Source: Hexactinellida sp. DTS-2022
Taxonomy: Eukaryota > Porifera > Hexactinellida
DNA: 64,000 nucleotides
Direction: 5' to 3'
NCBI GenBank assembly: GCA_028753945.1
Contig: JAPNXP010000010.1
Coordinates: 2,111,042-2,175,041 of the forward strand
Shown one piece after another: positions 11,075 through 22,224 of this stretch. Under the pieces are notes generated by a model, which saw only the letters and a list, made by a program, of their open reading frames with translations, did no database searches and had not been told where the DNA came from. The stretch's first letter is position 1. Each line of letters starts with the position of its first letter. The translations under genes and the position numbers were made by a program.

Positions 11075-14000
11075 ATGCCGAACTGTTCTGCCCCTGGTTG
11101 TAGGGGTAATTATGCCCCAGAAGAGCGCGTCCCAGTTTTAAACTTCCAGATGATCCACCTGAGTTACGACATGCCTGGATACGTGCTCTCCATCGTGAGG
11201 ATATTTCTGACCTCAAAATGGTGTATGTGTGTGCTAAGCATTTTCCGAAGGAAGATATTCAATATTTTCACACGGTACCCAGAGGAGATGGCACATCCTA
11301 TGAGGTCCCGCGAGGAAGACCCAAATTAAATCATGGCGCTGCCCCCTCTCTCCTTCCTGGTTGTCCGTCTTATTATTCCTCTACCCCTGCAATTAGAATC
11401 AAACGAACTCGGTTCTCTTATTACTCCAAAGAGGAAGATTTATTGAACCAAGCAACAAATCTCAGCTTGAGATCAGAGAATACAGAAATGGAGAAGTTTC
11501 GTGTTGGTTGTATACAAGAAATACGAGATAAGTTAGCTTTGATAACAATCCCAACTGACTGGTTAGTTTGGATTCAAACAGATAATTGTGTGAGATTTTT
11601 TTGACTAAGATGGAAAATAAAATATTTGTGCAGATGTTTCTCTTGAAATAAATTCTTTTTTATCTGTGAACGGATATATAATATTATATATACCGTATAT
11701 ACTCTAATAGTAGCCCCTATTCGAATAATCGCCTACCTCCAATAATAGCCCCCCCAAATATGCAAATACAAATTTACTCCTGGTACCCTGAGTAAATTTC
11801 TTTATCTAATATTAGTCGCATTACGATTATCAACCGAATACACTGTAAATTATATCAATATGTGATATTCTCGAAAAGTCACGAAAATTATTGGTCAGAA
11901 AATGGCCTTAAAAACAATAATCGCCTAGGCTACTATTGGAATAAATACGGTATATGGGAGGAGTCCATTTCTCTCTCACTTATCTCTATCACTGATATCC
12001 GACAAATTGAAACCCAGTTTACAGAGAATACTCTGAAACTTAGTTCTTCCCCTCAGAAGAAACATCCTCCCCATATCTCTAAAGCAAAAGAACATATTGA
12101 GGAGGCCATATGTAATCTATTAGATAGTGATGAAACAGAATCCAATTGTTCCGATTTGCCAAGATTACAATTATTCTTGGCCAACTAGAGAATGTGGGTC
12201 TTTACAAGAAGAGAAGGAGATATAATGTTCTTACACAAATTCTGGCCATAAAAACGCATCTGGTTTCTCCTGCTAGTTACAAATTCTCCAAAGTTCAGAA
12301 TGCATTTCTTTTCCACATGTTCACACACTAGAAAGGTTGTACCATTCTTTTGGGCTGGAAAACGACTCTTGTACTTACCTTAGCCAGGTAACTTCTTCTT
12401 TAAGTTCTCAAGAGAAGAATGTAATTATTTAGATGGATGAGATCCACGTTAACTTAAGTCTGAGGGGTGGGAAGGGTGGGAAAATATTTGGTCCAAACTT
12501 ATCCCCTGAATACCCCACAAGAACTGTATTTGCTATCATGGTTTCTAGTTTACCCAAAAAATGGTCCTGTATTTCTCGTTTGATACCTTGCGCATCTATA
12601 TCTGCTGAATACCTTTCCTATAATTAAGTCTTGTATTTTGGATATCGAATCTTGCGGTTTGAAAGTACAGATTATTTCTACCGACAATTACCCTTTAAAC
12701 GTGAACTTATTCAAGTTATTTCCTCCAACTAAACAGTTAGAGACTAGAGTACCACACCCTTCTGATAATAAAAGAAAACTCTATGTAACTTTTGACTTTG
12801 TGCACATTTTGAAAAGTATTCGAAACAACTGGTTGAATCAGAAAGATATTCGGAAAACCTTTCACTTTCCCAACTTTCAGAACATTAAGCTGAATTACTG
12901 TGTGTATTCTGTTCAAGTTTACTTTGCATCTTTTAGTGTTGTGCGTCTCCTCTATAATTTAGAGAAAGAATCCTTAGCTAAGTTAGCTCCTAGCTTTGAC
13001 TATCAAAGCTTGTTATCCTTCTGCTATTGAGCGCCAAAATGTGAAACTTGTTTTGAAAGTATTCAACGAATTAACTGTTGCAGCTCTGAAGTTACTGAAT
13101 GAACTCCGTAACCAAGAAGACCGAAACAATACACACGACTTTGTTGAAATGCTTCTTCAAATTTGGAAACTTTTCAACATAAATTCCCACTTAAAGGTAA
13201 ACGTTGGAATGATGATATCTCAAGACCTCTAACATACCAGGGCGAACGATTTTCATTCTTAGCTTGTGTTGTTATTTGGTTAGAGACTTGGCTGGCCTTG
13301 CCAGGAAATGTAAGAAAGTTAAGTAAACAAACGTTTACCTGTTCTAAACATGCTTGTACTGTATTGCCTCAGATAACTAACCATTAACTGGATTTTGTGG
13401 ATTTAACTATCTTTTGACATCCTTTTTACAAACAGATCCATTGGAACATCACTTTGGCCTATATCGTATGATGTCAGGTTCAAACTATCACATCTCGTAT
13501 CTTCAAATCCTTGAAACTGAACGCCGCCTCAAGTTATCTAACATTTTAAAGATTTTTGCTTCACAACAAGATTGTGGCTTATATTCAATTCAGACATTTA
13601 TTGATTCATACTCATCCTTTGATACGAATAATGGCGATGAAATCGATGTCCAACTAGTCTGGGATGAAATTGATGATCTAACTTCCATTGAATGTAGTTT
13701 ATAGACTCTTCACTCATTAGCTTTTATTGCTGGTTATGCAGTACATAAATATATTTAAAAAACTCAGCCATGTCATGTTTGCATTGATCTTTTGACCATT
13801 GACAAATACTTTATCTTTGATGAAGATTCACAACCCTAGTTCAGGCTTTTGCAATTAACTGACCGTGGTGGCCTAAAGTATCCATCTGAGTTTATCCTCG
13901 AATCTATAGTAACTTTATGGAAGACGTTAATTGCAATTGAAAGCAAAGACTACTTGTTGGCGATATTGAGGGAAGGATCATCCAGAAAAATTATTGTGAA

Positions 14001-14124
14001 AGTAACCTTGATATTCTTAGAAGAGACTGATGCGATTGCCAAATTGAGTTGCATTTCTTGTGGTGTCTATTTTGACTATCCTAAAAAATCTTATTTTCAC
14101 TTGCGCCAACTGTTTACTAGCTGA
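11075..14124 (+). pseudogene. P-element THAP transposase (P element 2), frameshifted
   Basis: MPNCSAPGC opens the THAP finger, and MVYVCAKHF completes the C2CH set in another frame. APSLLPGCP is the AVPTIF-type box. After the M2 insertion the frame gives LGQLENVGLYKKRRRYN (DNA-binding region) and MDEIHV, whose Asp is the likely first catalytic residue. STDNYPLNVNLFK is the likely second Asp, and TDPLEHHFGLYR matches the QD-x-LE-x-FF block that supplies a later acidic residue in THAP9-type enzymes. LAFIAGYAV and LTDRGGLKYPSEFILE form the C-terminal module. At least six frameshifts or stops make it non-functional. Some gaps may be introns. It is the most complete plus-strand P transposase in the window. 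Confidence 0.85.
11693..11950 (-). mobile_element. CCGTATTT MITE (family M2), intact copy in P element 2
   Basis: A 258 bp copy with inverted ends CCGTATATACTC and GGAATAAATACGG and TA on both sides. It separates the THAP exon from the rest of the P-element transposase. Its orientation is opposite to the copy at 47,784. Confidence 0.88.
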
Positions 14125-14450
14125 CAAGGTTAATAATTATAACTCCGCTGTTGCATCTAAAGGTATAGAAAAGCGAAAACTGAAGAAGTTCTCACATTAA
14201 TGAAATACACCAGAAGGCTACTCTTCTATTATTATTATTGTTATTATTATTGTTATTTGAACCCACATTATTATTTATGTTTTCTTATCATTGTTGTTAA
14301 GTAAGCAATAAAGACTCAATAGAGAAAATCTATTAATTTACTAGAATTATTTATTATAACAGATTAATTTCTAAAATTAATCTCATCGTACACTACTTCA
14401 TCCATGGTACATTTGATAGTAGGCCTTATATAGAGTATACTCTATTGTAA

Positions 14451-15339
14451 TTATGATATCAACAATAACATGAATCGAAATAAAACTGAATCTAATTGAA
14501 TTTTTCATAAATAGTAGATCTTCATCGAAACGTTTTAGAGCTTCATAGGGGGTAACATAGTTTCAATCAGTATGGATTTACAATCTATTTATTTTACTAA
14601 CTTCAGTAATGCCTATAGAACTAGTTTAGAGTCCAATGAAATTTGTTAGATAGCACACCAATCAATTAGATATCTGCCGGCCGGCGCCGGCGCGCCGCGC
14701 AGTGGGCCAAGCAGTGGAAATAGCGTTATTTTTCATGATTCTATAATTGCGTTAGATTTATTTATTTTTATTTCTAAGATACCTAAGGATCAAATAAATG
14801 TAATTATTTTAGTACATTCCAATTGGTAGTTCAAATATTTCAATTTGAGTAGTAGTCATAAACACGAATTCCAATCGATAGTAAGAGTTTCTATTCAGCA
14901 ATCAGATTTCATCTATTTTAAAAACAATATAAAAGCAGCATTTAAGGACTATTCATGTGCTTATTGGAATCAATTTTTATCGTAGATTAATACTGAAATA
15001 ATTTTTATAACTAGCGCCCTTACACTTTTAGATGAGCATACATTTATCAATCCCACTCTAGATAAATTTTAAATATATATATTTCCCATATTTAGTCTTC
15101 GGACTTCTATGGCCTAATTTGGCACAAAATTTAAATCAGTTTATTTTAAACTAGAGAAAATTCTCTATCAAATGCATTTGGTTGCTAAGTGACGAAATGT
15201 GACGGAAAACCTTCCCAGCCGATCTAAGGTCTCTGCCTTCCAAAACCCTTTTCAATTTAAGGAAATTAAATTTACTGAGATTCATATGGTTGACTAAAAA
15301 TTCAAATATATATATAAGTTATAATATAGCATTCTATTT
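14451..15339. other. AT-rich spacer with a GC-rich patch
   Basis: No gene was recognised. A short patch at about 14,676-14,702 is almost pure G/C (GCCGGCCGGCGCCGGCGCGC) and stands out sharply. It is possibly a remnant transposon end. Confidence 0.5.
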
Positions 15340-15553
15340 ATGTTTTCTGCAATAGTAATTTCAATTATGAACAATCTTCAAGCTCTCAACATTCTAGAAG
15401 CATGCAACAACAGTTCCCGTGTCGCTGCTGATTGTATAATAAATGACCACCAATATCCTGAAACAGAATTACCTACCATTCGCTCAAAGTTACAAAAATT
15501 CAAGGAGAGCAGAAGAAGATTCATTAAAAACTCCGATTTAGATACGTGGGAAC

Positions 15554-16400
15554 CGTTGACGGAAAGATGGTCGCGGGGAAAATTGGTCGCTGAAAATTGG
15601 TCGCGGAAAAATGGTCGTGCGGAAAATAGGTCGCGGGGAAGTTTAGGCTTTGAAAATTGTTTAAACCTAAATGACATTAACTTCTATATTTAATTGCTAT
15701 TGTGCTATAAATGAACTTTATTGAAGATGTAATATTGAATAATAGAGAACTGTATTAAGAATAAGGGTATAGATTACTTTAAAACTCAAAATTAAAATAC
15801 CCCTAGAGCTCTGCTCAGTAACAGATGCCAAATCTTTCATCTTTCTATATTCCTTCAACATCTTAATACGATCTTGTGAGGGCGCGTGTGTATGAGACTG
15901 TTCTATTTCAGATACTTGATCAGGTTTTACTATAATATCGTTACTCGTGTGTATCCTAGCCTTGCATATGCCCCGTTTTTCACATACCCAATAAGATACC
16001 TCATCAGAAACACGGTTTAGAGTATAGATATACCCAAATACTGTTGCTTTATCTTTATTCTTGTTGCTCTTTATGCGTTGAATGAAAAGAGAATCCATCT
16101 GATGATAACGAGTAGAGATTAGTAAATGTGAATTCGAGAGTAGAGATTAATAAATGTGAATTTGTATAATCTCTTCACCTTACCTTATATAAGTAATTAT
16201 ATGTGTCAAGTGTAACCTGTGTGTGTGTGTTGATGAGATAACAACAGATACATAACTGATATGCACATAACAAACACCAAGTGAGAAATGAGAAACATGT
16301 GGAACCTGAGAAATCAAAAATATAAAATCCCCCGCGACCAATTTTCCGCGACCAATTTTCCGCGCGACCAATTTTCCCCGCGACCAACTTTCCGCCATTC
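15554..16400 (-). mobile_element. Deleted FLYWCH-MULE element
   Basis: The 9 bp duplication CGTGGGAAC lies at 15,545-15,553 and 16,401-16,409. The ends are inverted arrays of a ~14 bp unit (GGAAAATTGGTCGC), about four units each: 15,563-15,640 and 16,328-16,393. MULEs make 9-10 bp duplications, so the class fits. The element is 847 bp and keeps only the zinc-finger end of its transposase. It disrupts a reading frame of the RAG1-like region. Confidence 0.88.
15718..16098 (-). pseudogene. FLYWCH zinc-finger fragment of a MULE transposase
   Basis: The 126-residue frame contains VFGYIYTLNRV, then YWVCEKRGICKARIHT, then HTHAPSQ. These supply the F/Y-W-C...C...H-x-H spacing of a FLYWCH finger at about residues 20-75. 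The DDE core is absent because the element is internally deleted. The paralogous fragment at 44,170-45,330 has the same finger plus the start of the catalytic region. FLYWCH fingers bind DNA in animal MULE transposases. Confidence 0.75.
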
Positions 16401-16720
16401 CGTGGGAACAACTTCATTTTTATGATGTTTCAGTGGGTCTGGCATCAAAGAAACGCAAGTCATCGGTCTCCTTAGATATTCCTATGGAACAACTTGTTTT
16501 CGAAGTTCGAAGTTGATAGTACTAAAGAAATTCGAACTTCTCTTATTAACTTACACATCAAACATGTTAGAACCCGCCTCCAGTCAGTATTATCACATAT
16601 CAAGTCGATAGCGGAGATTGAGGGAGTTACAACATAGACAATTGCTTCTTTGTGTCTTCAGTTGATTGCCAACGAAGACAAGGATACTGGTACTATCGAA
16701 GCTAGCTAGCTCACAGTGGT

Positions 16721-17640
16721 TCAACCTATGGAAGTAGGAAAAAAATTTCATGTTTTATTTTGACCTCAATTGGAGTGAAATATAATGTAGAGATCCTAAT
16801 AAGATTGTTCTAATTAACTAATATCCTGACATTTCTTTTTGATTGGATTATGAGACTTTGAATTTTAGCATAATAATGTTTTTCCATCAGCCTACAAAAT
16901 GGTATCAGAGTATAGTCCTGTTTGTTGTCATTAACTTTCCACAGGGAATACAATGTACTTTATTTGATATTTCACTTAGACCAATTTTTTCTCAGCTATT
17001 TAATGGAAGAAACCATAAGTAGATAATTGTAGTCGTTTTTATGTTAAACCTATTTTCTCGCCCTGTCCTCTTTCAATTGTTCTCCATGTCCGATCTCGTA
17101 TTCTCTATTACCGCAATTTCGATGCGTTAGGTTGCGTGTAATACCACCGATTACATTTGGAAGCTTATTCAATATAGAATCGAATAGTCTTAATTCCAGA
17201 TTGCCACAGGTTGACCCAAGTGTAAATTTTGACTCTTTTAATCCGCCGGTTTCGATAATGAATTTCCACAAATATCAACGTAAATTTATGTTTCCATGTC
17301 CAGGATTTATTCAATAGCCTATAACACTCCCTAAGCATATTTATTGTATATAGGGTAATTTTACGTGCCTCGGGAAAAAATTCTAGTTTTTGGAAAGGAT
17401 TCACACCATTTATGGGGCTATGAGGCAATTTCACCTTTATAAATCCGGAAATCGACTAATTTTGCACAACTCACGCAATATTTTTGATAATTAGTTCTAA
17501 ATTCAACCAGATGTGGAGAGAAATAATATCTCCCTGTCCCAAAAAATAAAATCAATTTATTTATTTATTGGGTACTTACTCTCATTGATCAAAAATACAA
17601 ATATAAAGTTGAAATAATCCACCGCAATTTAGCTATCATT
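16721..17640. other. Spacer without recognisable gene
   Basis: Overlapping short frames exist on both strands (17,050-17,434) but none has family resemblance or a conserved motif. Confidence 0.45.
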
Positions 17641-18078
17641 TTGCGTATAATGAATTCTAGCGAGAAAATTGATACAATCAAACTCGAAGTCTTTTGTAAA
17701 GATACATACGAATTCATAATTATTAGTTTCCCTTGGGTTAGCATAACTCCAACTTTACACAAGCTACTTGCACATCTAGTGGAGTTAATTAGAGATCATA
17801 ACGAGGGTTATGGCTTAAAGAACTTCTCTGAGGAGGCTTTGAAAGCAAGTAACAAATACATTCGTCGCTTTAGAGAGAATCTTGCCTGGAAAACATCTTA
17901 CCAAGACAACATCAGAGACGTTATTGTTCGTTTAGGAGAGTTTAGTGATTATGGTAAACTTCACTATAGGCTACAAACTCAAAACAAATGCAAGTCTCTC
18001 AAACCTCAAAGCACTCAGGAATCCGAACAAGATATAATTTTTAACAGCTTATTGTTGGATAGTGACTCACTACTCTAA
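17641..18078 (+). pseudogene. RAG1/Transib-like C-terminal fragment, copy 1
   Basis: This 145-residue frame parallels 19,754-20,089 closely (LRIxNS, ITPTLHKxLAH, SEExL, IRRFRE). H40 and H45 in LHKLLAH have the spacing of the zinc-binding His pair of RAG1. The position of the catalytic Glu (E68 in copy 2, in LEACHK) is Lys here (LKASNK), so even an intact copy would be inactive. The first codons probably continue an exon, since the matching copy starts at the same point after a splice-like AG. It lies upstream of the main copy in the same orientation, implying duplication or two insertions. Confidence 0.72.
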
Positions 18079-18121
18079 CTTACTTAATATTTATAGTTTC
18101 CACATACTATTTACTATATTT

Positions 18122-18485
18122 AACGGATCTTTCTCGAAAGGAAATGACTATTTCCCATGATAATAAGATTTGCACAATTTTATGATGACGTCATAACCAA
18201 TAAACCTGAAGCCATACAAATGATCAGACTTGACCAATCGGTGTATTAGGGGTCATATACTATACACCGATAATACATTTAGTGGGTCTATCTTCAAAGG
18301 AAATGCCTACTTCCCATGATAATAACATTTATACAATTGTATGATGACGTCATAACCAATAAACCTGAAGCCATACAAATTTTCTGACTTGCCCAATCGA
18401 TTTATGATGGGCCATATACTATATACCGATAATATATTTAGTAGGTCTAACTCGAAAGGAAATGCCTACTTCCCCTGAATTGACC
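18122..18485 (+). repeat. ~163 bp tandem repeat, about 2.2 copies
   Basis: Units begin TCTCGAAAGGAAATG / CTTCAAAGGAAATG / CTCGAAAGGAAATG. Each full unit holds GATGACGTCATAACC and ATATACTATA-CCGATAAT. Related single units appear at about 20,290-20,400 and 29,900-30,010, so this is a dispersed family locally tandem here. It separates the two RAG1-like fragments. Confidence 0.8.
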
Positions 18486-18504
18486 ATTTGAACCACTGTG
18501 CGAA

Positions 18505-20089
18505 GTGTGCAAGGAAATAGTTCAGAAGGGAACTTACAGAAAACACAAGACCATTTTGTTTGAAAGAAACTCGTCGTTCTTATTAGATTTCCTCTGTATT
18601 GGGAAACAGAAGTACAGGGAACTAAGACGTTTTTTAAAAGAAGAACAAGTATTCATTTCTTCTTATAACAGAGTGGCAGAATTTCGTCAAGAGAGTTTTT
18701 TGATTAATGAACTTCGCTATTTTGACAAAGGTTTTGGTACGCCAGTTGGCATTTATCATCCTTATCACTCAATCGCAACACAAACTATTTCTCAAATAAT
18801 CGAGGCTGAGAGTTCACTGCAATATGCTAATTATCCTTCAACAGCCAAAATTGTTGATGGGTTAGACGGATCTGGATCACACTCAATATACAACCAATTA
18901 CGAAACCACCCAGATATTACGACTAAAAATTTTCACCTATTTGCGTTCAAAGTAATCTGGCTTAAGGATTCATCCAAAAATATAATCTGGACAAATCCCT
19001 CTCCTAATTCACCTTTCGCTATGAGACCTGTAGCATTAATGGCTTTTATTTGAAAGCGAAGAAAATTTTAAATTTCTAATGGACACTACAATTAATACTG
19101 ACTACTGAGACCAAACTTTTACAAACAACAGGAATACAGCTGAAGGCAGGAAAAGTTAATGTCAATATCACAAGGTGTTTATTTGATATAAAGATGGCAG
19201 CTATTCTTGACGGGGCAGGAGGAGCACCTTGTCATATGTGTACTTGCACACGAAATCAATTGAAGGATATTGAATTAATAAAACAGGGTTTTCCCATTAA
19301 CCGCTCAATCGATTCTGCGATTGAGATATTCGCTGAGGTCGATGAAGACGATTTTCTCTCTCTTCCAAGTAATGAAAGATTTGGAATGACACACAAGCCT
19401 CTATCAGAGGAAAACATCTTAACTGCTTCACCTTTACATGGCTATCTGAGAGTATTCGGATGGTTCATGCAGTTAGTGTACCACATACAAGCTGGAGAGA
19501 AGAAATGGGTACCATCTTCACCAAAGATTCGCCATTCGATGGAATTTGTTCGTTGTTTACTATGGGAAAAACCAAACATTCGAATCGATTTTCCCACTAA
19601 TCAGGGTGGTACAACATCTACAGGAAATGTGGTTCGAACTTGTTTCCAACGTGTGAACGATAGCAACAAAGATTTCTTTTATTGTATATTAACCTTGATT
19701 CCTTGTGAGTTCCACCAATCTCTTACAGTTATATACACTAACATAGCTGTATATTGCGCATATTTAACTCTGATGAGCGAATTGACCACGAAAAATTCGC
19801 TAGATTGTGTAGTGATACTTATGAACTCATAATAGATAGTTTTCCTTTGGCGAGTATTACTCCAACATTGCATAAGGTGTTGGCTCATAGCGCTCAATTG
19901 ATTCAACATTATAATGGCGGGAGAGGTCTGAAATCGTTATCAGAAGAAGGTTTAGAGGCATGCCACAAGCACATTAGACGTTATCGCGAACAATTGGCGA
20001 GAAAATTCTCCTTTGAAGTAAATAGGCAAGATATCTTCATTAGTCTTACTTCTCATTTTACCAAAGAAAGCGAATTGGGAGGAAAATAA
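18505..20089 (+). pseudogene. RAG1/Transib-like transposase core, fragmented
   Basis: Three consecutive pieces. 18,505-19,053 has VDGLDGSGSH, with Asp118/121 a candidate for the first catalytic Asp (RAG1 D600 region), then WTNPSPNSPFAMRPV. 19,130-19,680 has GGAPCHMC, matching the RAG1 zinc pair C727/C730, then SPLHGYLRVFGW. 19,745-20,089 has LHKVLAH, matching zinc His937/His942 including spacing, then LSEEGLEACHKHIRRYRE, whose E68 aligns with RAG1 Glu962. A likely intron separates the last two (GTATAT donor near 19,685, ACATAG acceptor near 19,746). At the position of the second catalytic Asp I see Tyr or Gly, not Asp. RAG1/Transib enzymes cut at terminal signals and make 5 bp duplications; no such ends were located. 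Frames are broken at about 19,053. Confidence 0.72.
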
Positions 20090-21448
20090 CTAAAAAGAAA
20101 TCAAATGAATTAAAAAAATTCAAGAACTCTTTGATAACATAATCATAATATAGTATACTCAACAATATTTGTATTAATTAGTTGCTTCATATTTAGATCA
20201 TGTGTAGAATCTAATAAAATTATCCCCATGATAATGCATTGATAAATCTTGTTACTATGTATAATACTTTTTAAGGAATTACCAGAATATCGAAATATGC
20301 TGTGTCATCAAATCCAAACGAAATATTAGCCATACCAAAAAATTTATTTGCTCAATCAATTTCTCATGGGTGATATACTATAGGTCAATAATACAAATGC
20401 CTGGGGTTTTTCTTTTGATTTTACCAAATTTACATGAAATAGCATGGATTTATTCTCTAATACAACTTTAAACAAGCACAGCCGGGTGTAAAATTTGAGA
20501 TGTAGGATTCGTAATGGTCGATCAGTTCAAAAACACTATAAGAAAATGTGCGAAAATTTTTCAGAACTCTAGGTACTCTATTGTGTTTCTGGAATCAACC
20601 CCGTCATTATGGTCAACAATAATATTCCGAGAAAGAGGCTTGCAAAGTTTATTATTATTATTATTTCCGATTTTTTGGGGATTTTATCAACATTAGTTTT
20701 CGGGTATTGGCTAAAATTGATCATTTATATGACTGGAAAGTTAGAGCTAAGCTCTAGCTACTTTTTTAATTTCAATCTTATGGTAACATCACTGAAATGA
20801 CACCACCATATATAGGCATGTGAATTTATAGAATTGTACCAATTTAGACAATAGTCTCATTTGTTCTTCCAATGAGTTTGTAATGGGATATTGATGGGAT
20901 TAGATGGTTAGCCCTAAACTATAGCGTCTTTACTTTAGGAGAAGAAATTTGTTGCGTCATCAAAAATGGGCACATTACATGCCCATATATGGGTCATTTT
21001 GAAAACGGTGCTTGTTAGGGTCACAAAATGTATTATTGACGGATAGGAAGTCGGGTATTGCGAGTATTTTGAGACGTTGATTTTGATTCTAGCACCTCGG
21101 GGGTCTTATTAAAAAAATGGACAGGAAAACGTACCCTCGAATGGGATTAGAGGCAATAAAGTTTCAAATTATCACATTTTAACTATTTCTTTTTATCAAT
21201 TGTTGATTATCTTTGTCAGACAAAACATGAAAAAGTTATGTTGACTCCAGTATTTCGAATATTGGAGAATAAACTAAGGGCAATCGATGGAAACGGTGAA
21301 ATACAATCGACAGCTAATCAAATTGGTCATATCTCAGAAAATATCTTTGGAAACCAGTCAAAACCGTATATACTGCTTGGTAAAAGAAAAAAAATTCGGG
21401 ATATTTTTTATTATTTACATAATCGACAAATTATCATGCGGGGAATAC
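20090..21448. other. Repeat-derived spacer
   Basis: No coding content was recognised. Segments at about 20,330-20,400 and 20,880-21,060 share phrases (ACTATAGGTCAATAATAC, AATGTATTATTGACGGATAGGAAGTC) with the tandem array at 18,122 and the palindromic repeats at 30,209 and 59,019. They are likely old copies of those families. Confidence 0.5.
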
Positions 21449-21674
21449 CCTTAACCATAGCCTACTAGAACATAAGGCCTTTTCACTACTTTGAACCAGG
21501 GATAAGAGAAAGTCGAGTTTTTTTAAGGTGGTTATTCTAACATTACACAGCTGATGTATGTAAAACGTCAAAAGTTAATAATTCCTGAGTATTTTTTATG
21601 CATATATTAGACCTTAGCCTCTTTAATAAAGCATAAGACAATAAAAAAGCTATAAAGAATACATAATTAAATAA

Positions 21675-21908
21675 TTATTTCGAACTAAGTTTGAGGATCT
21701 TCCTTCCAGGTTCTTTCGAATGGCTTTGTATCCTATCCGAATTGATGTTCTTCGCCATGTTATCGAGGAAACAATTGCTTGCAGTTACTAATATTCCATG
21801 TAACACTTCTTTTCCTTCATAGAAACAATGTGAACACTCATAAGTCCAATCGCCGCAGCCTTCACTTTCTAGCTTAACAATGTATTTATCAATCATCACA
21901 ATGGACAC
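21675..21908 (-). pseudogene. C-terminal tail of the P element 3 transposase
   Basis: The frame gives KYIVKLESEGCGDWTYECSH then CFYEGKEVLHG. The C-x-x-C pattern parallels the CISCGVYFDYPKK tail of P element 2. It is on the correct (minus) strand but separated from the main gene by the inverted segment 21,880-22,224. Confidence 0.55.
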
Positions 21909-22224
21909 AGTGGACCCAGATTTAGAAACACAACAAGCCTTGGCTTTTATTGCTGGTTACGCAGCCTTTTCAGCAATGAAAAAGTTGTCAAAAACATCGG
22001 AATTGTGCATTGATTGTACTTCGTTTCTATGTGAGGATAAATCTCTGGACGTTGAAGAAATTCAACCAACTTTTCAATCAATTCATCTTTCAGATCGTGG
22101 TGGGCTAAAGTGGCCCTCGAAACAAGTTTTGAGTGCAGTTTTCACCCTATGGAAAATATTTGTCGATATCGAGCATTCTCCTCTTTCTCCTGAAAGATTT
22201 TCTCATTTCACACTCACGAGCTAA
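21880..22224 (+). pseudogene. Inverted P-transposase C-terminal segment
   Basis: Reads LETQQALAFIAGYAAFSAMK ... LSDRGGLKWPSKQVLSAVFTL on the plus strand. The same module closes the P element 2 transposase in the sense direction (LAFIAGYAV ... LTDRGGLKYPSEFIL). All other transposase pieces in this element are on the minus strand, so this ~340 bp was inverted in place or inserted from another copy. It lies exactly between the stop of the 22,231 frame and the tail at 21,675-21,908. Confidence 0.8.

Larger units (their letters stand above)
10799..14443 (+). mobile_element. P element 2
   Basis: The left end CATAGCCTACTCTATATAAG pairs with a right end ending CTTATATAGAGTATACTCT. The inner inverted repeats continue to GATGAAGTAGTGTACGAT. 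The flanks carry a 7 bp duplication ATTGTAA (10,792-10,798 and 14,444-14,450). The last bases of the right end have mutated away from the left. It is 3.6 kb with a plus-strand THAP transposase gene, broken by stops and an M2 MITE. Confidence 0.9.
15340..16720 (+). pseudogene. Possible N-terminal part of the RAG1-like transposase, split by a MULE
   Basis: Frame 15,367-15,553 (MNNLQALNILEACNN...) reads into the MULE. Immediately after the MULE's target duplication the sense frame resumes as WEQLHFYDVSVGLASKKRKS and continues with SLDIPMEQLVFEVR. Broken frames then give SLINLHIKHVRTRLQSVLSH and IASLCLQLIANEDK. The basic KKRK and helical content suit an N-terminal region of the transposase whose core lies at 18,505-20,089. 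That link is inferred from position and my memory of similar invertebrate proteins, so the function is tentative. Confidence 0.45.

Noticed and set aside
18122..18485. Possible centromeric satellite
   Set aside because: Only about two units are present; related units are dispersed singly.
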